Part shown: positions 35,792 to 47,400 of the stretch, one piece after another
Layout of the letters: each line of letters starts with the position of its first letter
Position numbering within the stretch: position 1 is the first letter of the stretch
Assembly: GCA_009193035.1 (NCBI GenBank)
Contig: SWDT01000049.1
Coordinates: forward strand, 186,001 to 250,000
Length of the DNA stretch: 64,000 nucleotides
Reading direction: 5' to 3'
From: Halicephalobus mephisto
Lineage: Eukaryota > Nematoda > Chromadorea > Rhabditida > Panagrolaimidae
Notes under the pieces: generated by a model
What the model was told of the DNA's origin: nothing
The model's database searches: none
The model's input: the letters and a program-made list of their open reading frames with translations, nothing else
Made by a program: the position numbers and the translations under genes

Positions 35792-37005
35792 ATGATTGAT
35801 CCCGAGATGGTGGGGTTGGATGTGGATATGCGAGTTGATCCGAAAAATCACCGATTTCCTTTTTGCATTGTTTGGACTCCGCTTCCTCTGATTTCGTAAG
35901 TTTTTTAATTTTTTTAAATTTAATTTTTGTTTTCAGATGGATTTTTCCGTTTATTGGACACATGGGGATAGCTACGAGTTCAGGTGTAATACGGGATTTT
36001 GCCGGTAGTTATTACGTCAGCGTGAGTGTTTTTATATGAAATTTTTTGTATTTTTTAAGTTTTTTAGGAAGATAACATGGGATTCGGATGGCCGACGTCT
36101 TACTGGCAGTTGTCACCGAAAGAAGTAGCTGGTGGGGTGAATGCTTATGACAAAGCCGTTTCTGAAGCGTCTTTGGAATACGGAGGACACACGGTAAATT
36201 TCGCCTAACTTTTAGGCATAGTTAACTTTATCCTGCGAAATTAGAATTCCTTGAACATTACAATATTTTGAAAGTTTTCAAGCCGTCCCAGAATCTAGCA
36301 GAAATTTAAAATTCATATATGAAGTTCAAGGTTCTGGAATTTCGTGTCGAGACAATTTTATTGGAAAATTCACTTTTATATCTCTATTTTTCCAATTATT
36401 ATGTTTTGGAAAGTTCCTGAAGTATTGTGGAGTGGATAGGGATTTTGAGACCTAAAATGTAAAAACGTTTAAATTTTTCCAGAATCACCTAGGAATTTTT
36501 AGAATTTTTTGAAATTCAATGAAAAATGAAAATCAACTTCTGAAACTCGAGTTTCTGTAAATTTTAAAAAATTCTTAAAATTTAGGTTTGGACAATTACG
36601 CTCTGATGTCTATTTCGATTTTCAGAGTCTGAGATCTCAATTTGGATATTTTAGAAAACGCTAAAATAGTCAAAATTTATGTTTAAAAACCCCATAAACT
36701 CTTATTTTTACTTTTATAATATTGACATTTTCAGCACAATATTTGTTGTGATAATTGTCATTCTCATGTAGCATTGGCACTGAATCTGATGAAGTACAGA
36801 GGAAGGACGAACTGGAATATGGTTGTACTTGCTTTCGATATATTGGTACACGGAAAATTCGTCGGGTTTGTTTTGATTCTCTATCTAATAATTTGTCGTG
36901 TTTTCCAGAGTATCAGGATTCTTGAAGCAGTATTTGCCATTTTTGATCATCCTCACAACGATTGTCCTCGTTATCGTTCTTCCTTCTTATTTATCGGGAC
37001 ATTGA
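35792..37005 (+). CDS. TMEM222: TMEM222 family membrane protein, complete, 180 residues
   Basis: A small conserved eukaryotic membrane protein of poorly known function (DUF778/RTL family). Exons: 35792-35895, 35937-36021, 36068-36193, 36735-36865 and 36909-37005, all in phase. Family signatures are strong: [52 protein letters not shown] and the cysteine/histidine segment [20 protein letters not shown] followed by NWNMV. Two hydrophobic stretches follow ([13 protein letters not shown] and the C-terminal [20 protein letters not shown]). Length matches the conserved core of the human protein. It is the first gene of a close same-strand series with U2A' and a dehydrogenase. Confidence 0.92.
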
Positions 37006-37167
37006 ATTCAACTCTAATCAAATCTCATATTGTAATTATTGTACACTTTGTATATAATATTTGTATTGATTTGACACGATCGGAAATCCATTTATCTGTG
37101 GCTCCCATGGAGTACATCTGCCTACAGTAGTTTTTGGTTTTATTTTTTGAAATTTAGGTATTTCAAC
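37006..37167 (+). promoter_or_regulatory. Intercistronic region with candidate trans-splice acceptor
   Basis: Only 162 bp separate the TMEM222 stop from the U2A' start. An acceptor (GAAATTTAG, AG at 37156-37157) lies 10 bp before the ATG with no donor or 5' exon in the gap. In rhabditid nematodes this spacing is typical of operon genes that receive an SL2-type leader. No AATAAA is visible in the gap. Confidence 0.5.
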
Positions 37168-38486
37168 ATGGTCAGATTGACGGTCGAAACAATTGAGAAT
37201 GCCTATGATTTCTTGAACACCTGCAAACAAAGAGAACTGTCTCTTAGAAGTATGCAGATCCCGGCTATTGAGAATCTCGGTGTAACTAAGGTAAGCTTTT
37301 TGTTCGAAATTTTACAGATGATTCCTGAAATAGCTTGTGTGAATTGTATCCATTTTGGAGATATAAATGTTTTCAGAGTAATGTAATTTTGTTAGGTTTC
37401 TGAAAAAAGATAATCTAGAGAATTGTGAATTACATTTTTAGTATTTTTCTTTAATTCTTAGAAAAATCAAAAACTAAAATTGGTATTGAAAGTATATTTA
37501 AATTCAAAAAAAGTTGTAAAATCGATGAAATAAAAATAAAAGTCATGCTATCCTATAGTAGTTTCAAACAATTGCTGTTATTTTCGATATATAAAATTCC
37601 ACAAATTTATTTAATTTTTAATTCCAAAACATCTTGATGAAAATTGCGAATTTTGGATGTGTATTTGGTAAAATTAAAAATACGATATAATTTGTTTCTA
37701 ATAATTACTCTGGTTTTTTTTCTTTGTTAATAAGTAATTTTTAGGACCGACATGATTTGATCGACTTTACGGACAATAATATTCGTCGATTGGAAAACTT
37801 TCCTAAGTTAAATAGACTAGAAAGTTTGTTTTTACACAACAATCGGGTTCAACAGATTCAAAAGAATATCGGTGAACAACTGCCAAATTTGAAGACGTTA
37901 GTTTTGACGAATAACAATCTCCAAGAACTTGGTGATATTGATCCATTGACGAGTTGTGAGAAACTGGAATATCTTAGTCTTCAAGGGAATCCACTCACCC
38001 ATAAACAACATTACAGAGCTTATGTCATCTACAAATTGAAATCTGTCAGGGTTTTGGACTATAAAAGAGTGAAACTTGTGGTAAGTGTTTTTTGAGTTTT
38101 TTGATAGCCAAATTTTGGATTTTCCGAGAAGCGGAATTTTTTATGAACAAACTAGAATAGATATTACACTTTTTTAGGAACGACAAGCTGCTGACAAATT
38201 ATTTAAAGGGAAAAAAGGAGCTGCTTTACGTGAGAAAGTGGGAAAAAGATCTGATAGATTGCCTGAAGAAGATGAAGCTGAAAAAGCTGCTGCTGTAAGA
38301 CAACTTCCTACAGAAGAACAAGAAAGAATTAGAGAAGCAATTAAAAATGCAAAATCTTTACAAGAAGTTGAAGCTCTACAACAAATTTTATCAACAGGAA
38401 AAATTCCGGATAGAAATTGGAATTCAGGTATCAATGGACAAAGAGAGAATAATGGTGATGTTGAAATGCAGGATGGTACTCAATAA
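37168..38486 (+). CDS. SNRPA1: U2 small nuclear ribonucleoprotein A' (U2A')
   Basis: A core protein of U2 snRNP that binds U2 snRNA loop IV together with U2B''. Exons: 37168-37290, 37745-38080 and 38178-38486, all phase 0; 255 residues, the same size as the human protein. It starts MVRLTVETIENAYDFLNTCK. Leucine-rich repeats follow (LIDFTDNNIRRLENFPKLNR, LESLFLHNNRVQQI, LKTLVLTNNNLQEL) and an LRR cap (YLSLQGNPLTHKQHYRAYVI, YKLKSVRVLDYKRVK). The C-terminus is charged and alanine-rich. C. elegans mog-2 is the named counterpart. Position suggests the second gene of an operon. Confidence 0.93.
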
Positions 38487-38766
38487 TTATTGGTTTTTTT
38501 ATTATGACTATGGATCTCAAGAATTTTGTTGGATTTTTTTCCAACTGATTTTTGGTTGTTTTTATTGTAAAATTTTTTAAGCATTTTTATTAATGAGTTG
38601 ATGAAAGGTTAATTGCCTTAGTTACTGTAATTATTGTTGATTACTGTAGTTGCTATGGTTGTAATTTCTGGTTACTGTAGTTATAATTATGGATTGCTGT
38701 AATTATAACTGGATTACTGTAGTTGTGATTATTGTAATTGTAATTATGGGTTACTGTATTTTTTAG
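38487..38766 (+). promoter_or_regulatory. Intercistronic region with TACTGTAG repeats and an acceptor at the next ATG
   Basis: The 280 bp contain about eight copies of GATTACTGTAGTTGTAATTA-like units (38620-38760). The segment ends TGTATTTTTTAG directly before the ATG at 38767, with no donor upstream, which fits trans-splicing of the dehydrogenase mRNA. Confidence 0.45.
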
Positions 38767-40047
38767 ATGTTTCTTGACGGGTTGCTGGCTGTGATACAGG
38801 TGTATATTATTGGGATTGTTTTTTCACTTCTTGAGATTTGGAGAGATTTTTGGAAAAGAAAAGCAGGAGGACTTGATGAAGAAGTAATTTTGAAGAATGC
38901 TAAAAATGGGAAGTTTTTGAAAGAAAAGAAATCTAAAGTGGCTGTGATTACTGGAGGAGACGGTAATATTGGGAAAGAAATAATCAAAATTTTTTTGAAA
39001 TTGGATTTTACTGTATGTTCTGTGGGATTACATAATTTGTTCAATTGTGAAAATGTGAAGTTTTTTAAAACGGATTTATTTGATCTGGATGAAGTTGAAG
39101 CTACGTCGAAAAAGATTAAAAATGAATTTCCCGGAGGAATTGACGTGGTTGTTTGCAATGGTGGAGTAATGTTGGTTCCATTTAAATTATCAAAGAACAG
39201 TCATGAATGTCATTTTGAAGTGAATGTTTTTTCTCATATTTTTTTAATCAAAGAACTAAAGTCAATTCTTAAAGAAAAAGAAAATAGAATTTTGTTTATT
39301 TCATCATCAACATCTAGAGCAAGTAATTTTTCGAAAAATGACGTTATTGATAGAAATTTTTGGAAAAAATATTTAAATGGATATAAAACATATGCAGATT
39401 CGAAAATGTTAATGAATATTTTTGTGGATCAAGTTGATAAAAACGAATTTCCAATGACAATGTTCGTTGCTAGTCATCCAGGAGTCGTTCCAGGACCACT
39501 TTATAGACATACGAATAAACTTTTTAGATTCATAATTAACAAGATTATGAAATATTTTATCAGGTAATTTTTTTGGAATTTACAAATTTTATTAGAAAAT
39601 TATTTTATTTGCAATTTTTATTTTGATTTTGAAATCGTCAAAAATGTAATATGCATTCTGACTTGTCTGCCCTAATGTTGCGAGCAAATTGCGAGTTTTA
39701 TTTTAGTTTTATTTTTTCTATTTGAATGTTGCGAGCAACTTGCGGATTTTATTTTAGTTTTATTTTTTTGAATGTTGCAAGCAAATTGCGAGTTTTATTT
39801 TGATGTTGGTCTTTTTATAGATTTCGATAGAGGAACAACGTTGATTTTATTTTTTATATAGGATGATAATTTTAGGGACAGTCACACGGCGGGTTTGAGA
39901 TTGGTAGAATTGATATTTAGAGATGACCTAATATCGGGAGCTTATTATGAAGACGGGATTGATGTTTCTCATGTTACTGAAGCCGTGCCACCCAAGTTGC
40001 GGAAAAAACTTTATGAAAAAATGACGCACGAAATACAAGGTTATTAA
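38767..40047 (+). CDS. Membrane-anchored short-chain dehydrogenase/reductase
   Basis: An NAD(P)-dependent oxidoreductase of the classical SDR fold; the substrate cannot be told. Exons 38767-39563 and 39876-40047 (phase 2 junction); 322 residues. The N-terminus is one hydrophobic helix (GLLAVIQVYIIGIVFSLLEI), placing the enzyme on a membrane such as the ER. The cofactor site is VAVITGGDGNIGKE (TGxxxGxG). VVVCNGG replaces the usual NNAG. The catalytic set is ISSS and YADSK, followed by SHPGVVPGPLYRHTN. The overall layout resembles DHRSX/retinol-dehydrogenase-like SDRs. The intron has a 50-bp repeat. It may be the third gene of the operon. Confidence 0.88.
39670..39800. repeat. Intronic repeat, three copies of about 50 bp
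   Basis: Three copies of a unit with ATGTTGCGAGCAAATTGCGA followed by TTTTATTTTAGTTTTATTTT lie in the dehydrogenase intron at about 39676, 39726 and 39770. The GCGAGCAACTTGCG part is an imperfect inverted repeat. Confidence 0.65.
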
Positions 40048-40267
40048 AGTGCAATCTTGCCAATTATATTTGATATTTTTACTTTTTAAATAAACGAAAT
40101 TTTAAAGTGTTTATTTTTATTTAAAAAAAAATGAATTTTTAAATTTTTATTTTTATTTTAAAAAAATGAATTTTAAGATTTTTATTTTTATTTAAAAAAT
40201 GAATTTTAAGATTTTTATTTTTATAAAAAAAATGAATTTTTAAATTTTTATTCAAAATGACAAAATT

Positions 40268-42476
40268 TTAAACATTAGATTGTGAAGGAGAATACTGTCG
40301 TTCTGTACATGAACAACACAAGACAGCGAGGAATTTGCTTCTGAGAGATTTGGATACGATTATAAGTAAAATTGGATTTATCCCGGAAAAGATATCACTT
40401 GTGGCTAACAATATTCCTCGATTTGCTTGTTGCATTCTGGCGGATTCACTGACTCCCATGTTCGCTATTCCGATGGTGTAAATAAACATGAAAAAAAATA
40501 TAATAAAACCACATGTGGCTAATTTTAATTCTCTTTTTTGAATTAAACTTGAAATATTTCTATTTTGATTTTTGATCGATAATCTAGTAATTGTAAAATT
40601 AGAAAAATCTTGTTTTTTAGGTTTGATTACGGTACATCCGCTTTTTCGTCTAGGTACAGTAACCGGCACCGGGGAGTTGCTGGATCTTCTTCGATTTGAG
40701 GATATTAATGTTTTTCTTTTTGCCGTCATCAGATGCCGTTTCAAAGTTGTGTAAATTATGGAACAATAACAAAAAAAACAAATGCCGCTGGCAATTATGA
40801 GAGTAATAAACGAAAAATATTTGTATTTCAAAAGCAGATCCTGGTTATCCCACACGATCGTGGCTGCCCTGATTTTCAAGTTGATTATGGTATACTGTTC
40901 TTTGGAAATAAGCAGTTTTGGAGTGACGTAAATAGGACCAGCAAGAGTAATAATTACCGTAATTAATCGAGTTCTTGAATGACGCCATCGCTGAAAACAA
41001 AATTGTTATTACAGTATTTGGGAGTAATTTTTTGAAAATCAATACCGTAATATTCAAGATTTTTTAAATTTCAAAAAAACTCTCCCGAAACGAATTTTAT
41101 AAAAATTTAAAAAAAAGGTCCCGAAACGAATTTTGTTGAAATTTTAGAAACTCTCCCAAAACGAATTTTTTAAAAATTAAAAACTGTCCCGAAACGAATT
41201 TTGTAAAAATTTTAAAAAAAATTCCTGAAACGAATTTTTTAAAAATTAAAAACTGTCCCGAAACGAATTTTGTAAAAATTTTAAAAAAAGGTCCTGAAAC
41301 GAATTTTTAAGTTTTTAAAGTACTGTATTATAAAAATCAAAAATTAGATTTTATCACGAAATGATTTTTGAAATTTTCTAAGAAGTTTTTGAAATACGGT
41401 ATTATAGAAATCAGAAATTGGATTTTATTGTTGAATATCGGTGAAAAAATTTTTGAATATTTCAGAATCTGCTGAATTTTATAAAATTGAATAAAATTCA
41501 AAAATTACTGAATTTTGAAAATTTTCGAAAAAATTTTAATTCAAATATAAATTTCGAAATAAAAAATATTTTTAAAATTTAAATAAATATACTTACTCTT
41601 TTGTGATCGTGAGGAAAAACGACCGCGGATAACCTATTCAAAGCGATGAACACTACCGTAACGTGCTGATTGAAGCCCAAAGCCCACATGGTGCAACTGG
41701 CGTAATGGATGACTGCCGGAGGCAACTTGAGGTAGATATCCTCCGTCATCCATCCAAACGACGGAAATCGGAGAAAAACATAAATGTGAGCCATCTGTAA
41801 TCCATTAAATTCACAATATTAAGATTACTGTAGATTTATGAAATCAAAATTACTATAAGTTTACAATGTTAAGATTACTGTAAATTCATAGTATTAAAAT
41901 TACTATAGGTTTATAAAGTTAAAGTTACTGTAAATTTAGAAAATCAAAATTATTGTAGATTTACAGTATTAAGATTACTGTAAATTCATAGTATTAAAAT
42001 TACTATAGGTTTATAAAGTTAAAGTTACTGTAAATTTAGGAAGTCGAAATTACTGTAAATTTAGAAAGTAAAAATTATTGTAGATTTACAGTATCAAGAT
42101 TACTGTAAATTCATAGTATTAAAATTACTGTAGATTTACAAAGTTAAAGTTACTGTAGATTTACAGTATTAAGATTACTGTAAATTTATAAAATTAAAAT
42201 TACTGTAAATTTAGAAAGTCAAAATTACTGAAGATTTAGAAAATCAAAATTACTGTAAATTCATAGTATTAAAATTACTGTAGATTTACAAAGTTAAAGT
42301 TACTGTAGATTTACCTGGAGGACGTCGAAGACTCCTAACATGAAGGTCAACTTGAAGAATCCCGATCTCAAAGGCTCGCGAGTACGGTAAGCGACCAGTG
42401 AAATCAGAAACACCACGTACATGACGAACAAGATGGAGGAAATAGTCAAAAAACAAACATCCACAGGTGTCAGCAT
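40268..42476 (-). CDS. Serpentine (7TM) chemoreceptor of nematode type
   Basis: A G-protein-coupled receptor, probably a chemoreceptor. Minus-strand exons 42476-42315, 41794-41597 and 40990-40268, all phase 0; 360 residues. Seven hydrophobic segments are visible: near VCFLTISSILFVMYVVFLIS, FFKLTFMLGVFDVLQ, HYASCTMWALGFNQHVTVVF, RLITVIITLAGPIYV, FSFITLIIASGICFFCYCSI, LATCGFIIFFFMFIYTIGIA and TSDIFSGINPILLIIVSKSL. ALNRLSAVVFP after segment 3 is the DRY-region form of nematode Srv/Srg-like receptors. The third inner loop is unusually long and rich in Arg/Ser/Lys. An acceptor (ATTTCAG) 5 bp before the ATG may be a trans-splice site. The exact sr family is uncertain. It converges on the dehydrogenase 220 bp away. 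Confidence 0.78.
41070..41320. repeat. Intronic repeat of CCCGAAACGAATTTT units
   Basis: About six copies of a unit of 28-60 bp (CTGTCCCGAAACGAATTTTG, TAAAAATTTTAAAAAAAGGT) lie in the second receptor intron. The core CCCGAAACGAA is a variant of the CCCGACACGAA family seen in the bpl-1 intron. Confidence 0.65.
41815..42312. repeat. TACTGTAG tandem array in the first receptor intron
   Basis: About 17 units of 25-31 bp, each of the form AAATTACTGTAGATTTACAA or GATTACTGTAAATTCATAGT, fill almost the whole intron (41795-42314). Units alternate between AAAGTTAAAG, AGTATTAAGA and AAATCAAAAT joints. TACTGTA is its own near-inverse (TACAGTA). Confidence 0.8.
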
Positions 42477-42481
42477 TTTTC

Positions 42482-44472
42482 CTGAAATTTGAATTTTCAA
42501 GAAAGTTTTGAATTTTTTAAATTTAATAAAAATTTGGAAATTTGGGAAATTTTACGAAATCAGAAATTTTTTAGAATCTTTTTTAATTTTCTAGTTTTTC
42601 AAAATTCATGTGTAATTTTCAAAAAATACAAAATTCGAAACTTTTAAAATTTCAAAAAACAAAAATTTTTTTAATTTTAAAAAATTTCGAAACTTTTTTA
42701 AAAACTTCAAAAATTTAAAAATTTTTTTAAAAATATAAAAAATATAAAAATTTCGAGATTTTTTAAAAATGTAAAAATTTAAAAAATTCAAAAATGTAAA
42801 AATTTAAATAAAATATTTTTTAATAAAATTAATTTCCATATTTTATAATAAAATAATCATAAATTTACAATTCTCTGATTTTCGAAAAAAAATGTAAAAA
42901 TTAAATTTAAATTTAAAAGTCAATTTAAATCTAAAAAAATGCGACTTTTAAAATGAAATATGTAAAGCAATTTTGAAAAAAATTGAGACCGAGATTATTC
43001 TTATTAGAATTATCTAGGATTATTTTTTCGAAGCCGTAAATTTTTTTTTCTTGCTCAATCGACCAAAAAAATGGATTTTTAAAATTATACATAATAAAAA
43101 ATTCAAAAAAAGAATTATTACGAAATTGTCTTGATAAAAATTTTCAGAATATGTTCAAAATTAAAAAATAAGAATTTTCCGAAATTTTTATTTTTAAAAA
43201 AATTTTTAAATTTTAGAAGTTTTTATTTTTAAAAAAATTTTTAAATTTTAGAAGTTTTTAAATTTTAGAAGTTTTAGAAAATTTTAAATTTTAGAAAATT
43301 TTAGATTTTAGAAAATTTTATTTTTAAAAAAATTTTTAAATTTTAGGAATTTTTAGATTTTAGAAATTTTAGAAAATTTTAAATTTTAGAAAATTTTAGA
43401 TTTTAGAAAATTTTATTTTTAAAAAATTAAAAAATTGCGAAAGATCCAGACATTTCCGGACAATTTTCAAAGGTTTCAGAATCCACCAAATTTTGGAAAA
43501 TTATAGTGAATAAAAAATTAAAGATCAAACCACTGAATTCCAACAGGATTAATGATCAACTAGATCTCTAATTGAGAAACCTAACAACTAAAAAAATTAA
43601 AATTAATTTCTTTGGCATTTTTAAATTTTCTAATTTTTGAACTTTTTTATAAATTTTAAAAAATTCTAAAAATAAATAAAATTTTTTAAAATTCTCTAAT
43701 TTTTGAACTTTTTTATAAATTTTTAAAAAATTCTAAAAATAAATTAAATTTTCTTAAATTTTAAAATTTTTTTATTCTATTCTAAAAATTCCTAAAATTC
43801 TTAAAATTTTTTTATAAATTTTAAAAAATTCTAAAAATAAATAAAATTTTCTTAAATTTTCTAATTTTTGAACTTTTTTATTCTATTCTAAAAATTCTTA
43901 AAATTTTTTTAAAAATTTAAAAATTTTAAAAATTCAAAAATCGTTAAAATTTTTTAAAATTCTCTAATTTTTGAATTTTTTTATAAATTAAAAAAACTCT
44001 AAAAACATTTTAAAATTTTACTTATTTTTTAAAATTCTTTAATTTTTGATTTTTTTCGTAAATAAGAAGCAAAAAAAAAATTCACGTAATTGTACAAAAA
44101 AAATCTGAACTTAATTCAAAGTCCATGAAGATGTTAGTTTACACACGCTGGTTCCATGCCAGTTTCATTGACTTAATGAAAAAAAAACTGGTACACAAAA
44201 TCTTGAATAAACAATTAAGGACATCCATTGCCTAAGGCAAAATGTCATTTAACCCCATGGTGTTCTGACATTTAATTATTTTTAATGATGCCAACTTACA
44301 AAATATCTTACATTTTACAAATACAAAAATTTTACAAAAATAATTAAAAAAAAATAAATATCTTTAAAAAATAAAATTTTTTTATTAAAAAACTATTTTT
44401 CCACAATTGTTCCAAAATTAAAAACAAATTTTATATGAACCCGATTTTACAAATTAAAAAAACAAAAAAACT
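42482..44472. other. Intergenic stretch between pecanex and the receptor
   Basis: Mostly low-complexity AAATTTTTAAA repeats (42500-44080), including TTTTAGAAGTTTTTA units at 43190-43430. A normal-complexity island lies at about 44090-44300. It includes an inverted repeat CCAGTTTCATT...AATGAAA(A)6CTGG and the arms TTGCC/GGCAA in TTGCCTAAGGCAA. The island could be 3' UTR of pecanex or promoter of the receptor. No open frame is supported. Confidence 0.4.
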
Positions 44473-47400
44473 TCAATTTTCCTTCGATGTAGCCACAGTA
44501 AGATTAACTTCTGAAATTGGTCTGACAATTCCCAATTTAGCCACCGGATCAGGACTTTGAAGAGGTGCTTGTAAAAACTCATCTTTTGTAATTTCCACAA
44601 CACCGTCATGGAGTATAGGGACAAAGAATGGCTCTCCTTCTGGATTGTTCTTCGGAAACATCCGAATCTAAAAATACCAAATTAAATTAAATTAATTTAC
44701 TCAAAACCAAACCAAGTATATGTATCCTGCATGAGATCTAAACGTAATGTTCGCATGAAAAGGCCTCCAAATATGAGCAACTGTTCCTCTCATTCCATTT
44801 TCTACAGTATTTGACCAAAACGATTTTCCGCCTCTTTTTCTCCAATCTTCTGATGGCCATACAACTACAGTATTACTTGTAGCTTTTAGAGGTTCATTCA
44901 ATCTTGATAAAATCTAAAAAATTACAATGTTGCAAAATTTATAGTTTTTTAATTTTTTAAAATTTAAATTCTTTTAATTTTTTTAAATTTAAATTCTTTT
45001 AAATTTCTTAAATTTTCATGAATGAAATAAGAGAAGAAACTAAATCAATTTCGGTATTAAATTACCGGATTTACCGTTTCTTTTACTTCATTGACATAAA
45101 AATTCAAAATCACATCTTATTTTAAAAACAAAAATTTTCAATTTTAAACATTAATTCCAAAAAAATAAAAAACTCCTAAAAACAAATTTAAAAAAAAACC
45201 AACTTTTTTATTATCAACAATTTGAACAAATATTTCAGCTCCTGTAGTTGTCGTTTCAGGTGATATTTGATCAAGAACTAATGGAATAATTTCTTTCTTT
45301 TTTTCTTCAAATCCATCATCTACTTCTTTTACAAATTCTTCTGGTTCTTCATCCATTTGTTCAAATTTCTTTTTTGATTTTTGTGAAATTTTAATTTCAC
45401 CACCAGGTGGTACAATAGATGATGCTGCTGTTTTAATACTAATAGCATCATCCAATTTATCTCCTCCAACAGATCCAGTTAATCCAATTCCCGATCCACC
45501 TCCTCCCGATCCAGTTGTTCCTCTTTTCCTATATGGTGCCGGTGTATTACCCGCTTGTGCAATAGATGGTCCAACAATCAATGGTCCTGTCGGTTGTGAA
45601 ATAACAGGTAAATTCGACGATCCAGATGGACCAAAATGTTGTCTTAATCTTCTAAATGCTTTACATATTGAATTACCTATTGTACAAAATGTAATTGATG
45701 AACCAACAACATTTTTAATTTGTTCATGACTTTCAATAAATGATGTTGTCAATGGTGATACATATATCGGATAACCAATAGGTTGATCTGCAGAACTATT
45801 TATCATATTTCTTAATACTTGTCTTGCATTTTGAATTGATCCTCTTTCTGGATTTCTATTTCTTAAAAAAATTAATTCTTGTTGTTGTCCAGCCCAAAAA
45901 GCTCTAACACATTCTCTATTCAATTTAATAACTCTCATATTAAGATGCATCTTATTCAACATAATAATTTTATAATCATCTTGTCCATCATCATACATAT
46001 GTCTCAATGCCAATAACGAAGGAGTATTACTAATAATTGCTTGTCTCCATGCCGGATCATGTTCATGACTAATAAATAACATTGTTTGATAATGTTCTAT
46101 TTTCTCATACAATTGTGAAATTTGTTCAAAATCATCTGCAGCTGCAAAATGATCTTGATGAAGTTTCAATGCCATTCTAACAGCAGGAGATATAACAGTA
46201 CTTAAAATATCAGGATCACAAAAAACCCATTCATCCGAATTTGATGTTATTCTTAAATCACCTTTAAATAACGCATGTAAACCAAATAAAAAACTTTCAG
46301 CTGCATTTGCATGTCTATTATATGCTGCCGTTCCTAGGGTTCTTCTTCCCAGAATACTTAACGCAAAACAAAAACATGTTATAACTTCTATATCATGTGT
46401 TCCATTAACAAATGATTCAATTGGATTATTTGACAATCTTCTTTCATAACAATGTTGAATCCACATACCGTACAATTCCTCAAAATTCGTTCTACTTATT
46501 CCCATAACATTCAAATCATAATCTTCATCATTTGCTGCACAAAACATCTGATCATTATCCACATATCGTTGATTTTCCATAATTGGTTCTAATGCTTTTA
46601 AAATAGTTTCATTAATTAACCATTTGTCAAAATTCGGACTTGCTAATGCATAATATATGATACATTTAATATATAACGATACTAATAATCTTCTTAATTC
46701 ATGTACTTGTAACAAATTAACTGCCGAATTATCTGTTATTGAGTATCCATCTATTATATACTTACTTGCCGTAACTTCCCATGCTAACCATCTCAATGCA
46801 AACATGTTGTTAATCGATAACATACCTGGCGGACTTGCAAGAGTACAACAACAAAAACCATTACTATCATTCATTTCTTCACTAATTGCTTCAACTTCTC
46901 TTTGATGACAATAAGTTCCACGAAATTCTAATCCTCTTACTTGAAAAGTAACAAAACCATTTCCAACTTCAACAATATGAACAAGACAATTCAAATAATT
47001 AGATGCTAATATAAAACAATCACCTGAATTAACACTTGTTGCCCATCTTCCCAAATATAAATCACCAGCAAGAGATTGTTGTAATGATCTTGTTAAATGT
47101 TCATAAAAAATAGCATTTAAATTACTATCATCCATCATTGGTCCTCTATCAATTTGTGAAATAAGACGAAGATTAGAATGATCCACTCTTTTAGTATTAT
47201 AATCTTTTTCCCAAAATTTTACTGGTCGAACATATGACATTAAAAAAAATGACGATCCTAAAATATTTTTTTTTTAAATTTATAACTTACAGTAATCATA
47301 CCTAAAAATGGATTCAATGGTGCCGAAATAATACTACTAAATATCGCTTGAAGTAAAATCATTCCACTATGAGGCAAGCTGAATGGTTGAGCAAAAGCAT

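Noticed and set aside
47258..47301. Use of the GTAAG donor (47290) for pecanex exon 5
   Set aside because: It would put the next exon into a frame with an early stop; the GTATGA donor at 47301 gives NPFLG-SSFFLMSYVRPVK, matching conserved pecanex sequence.
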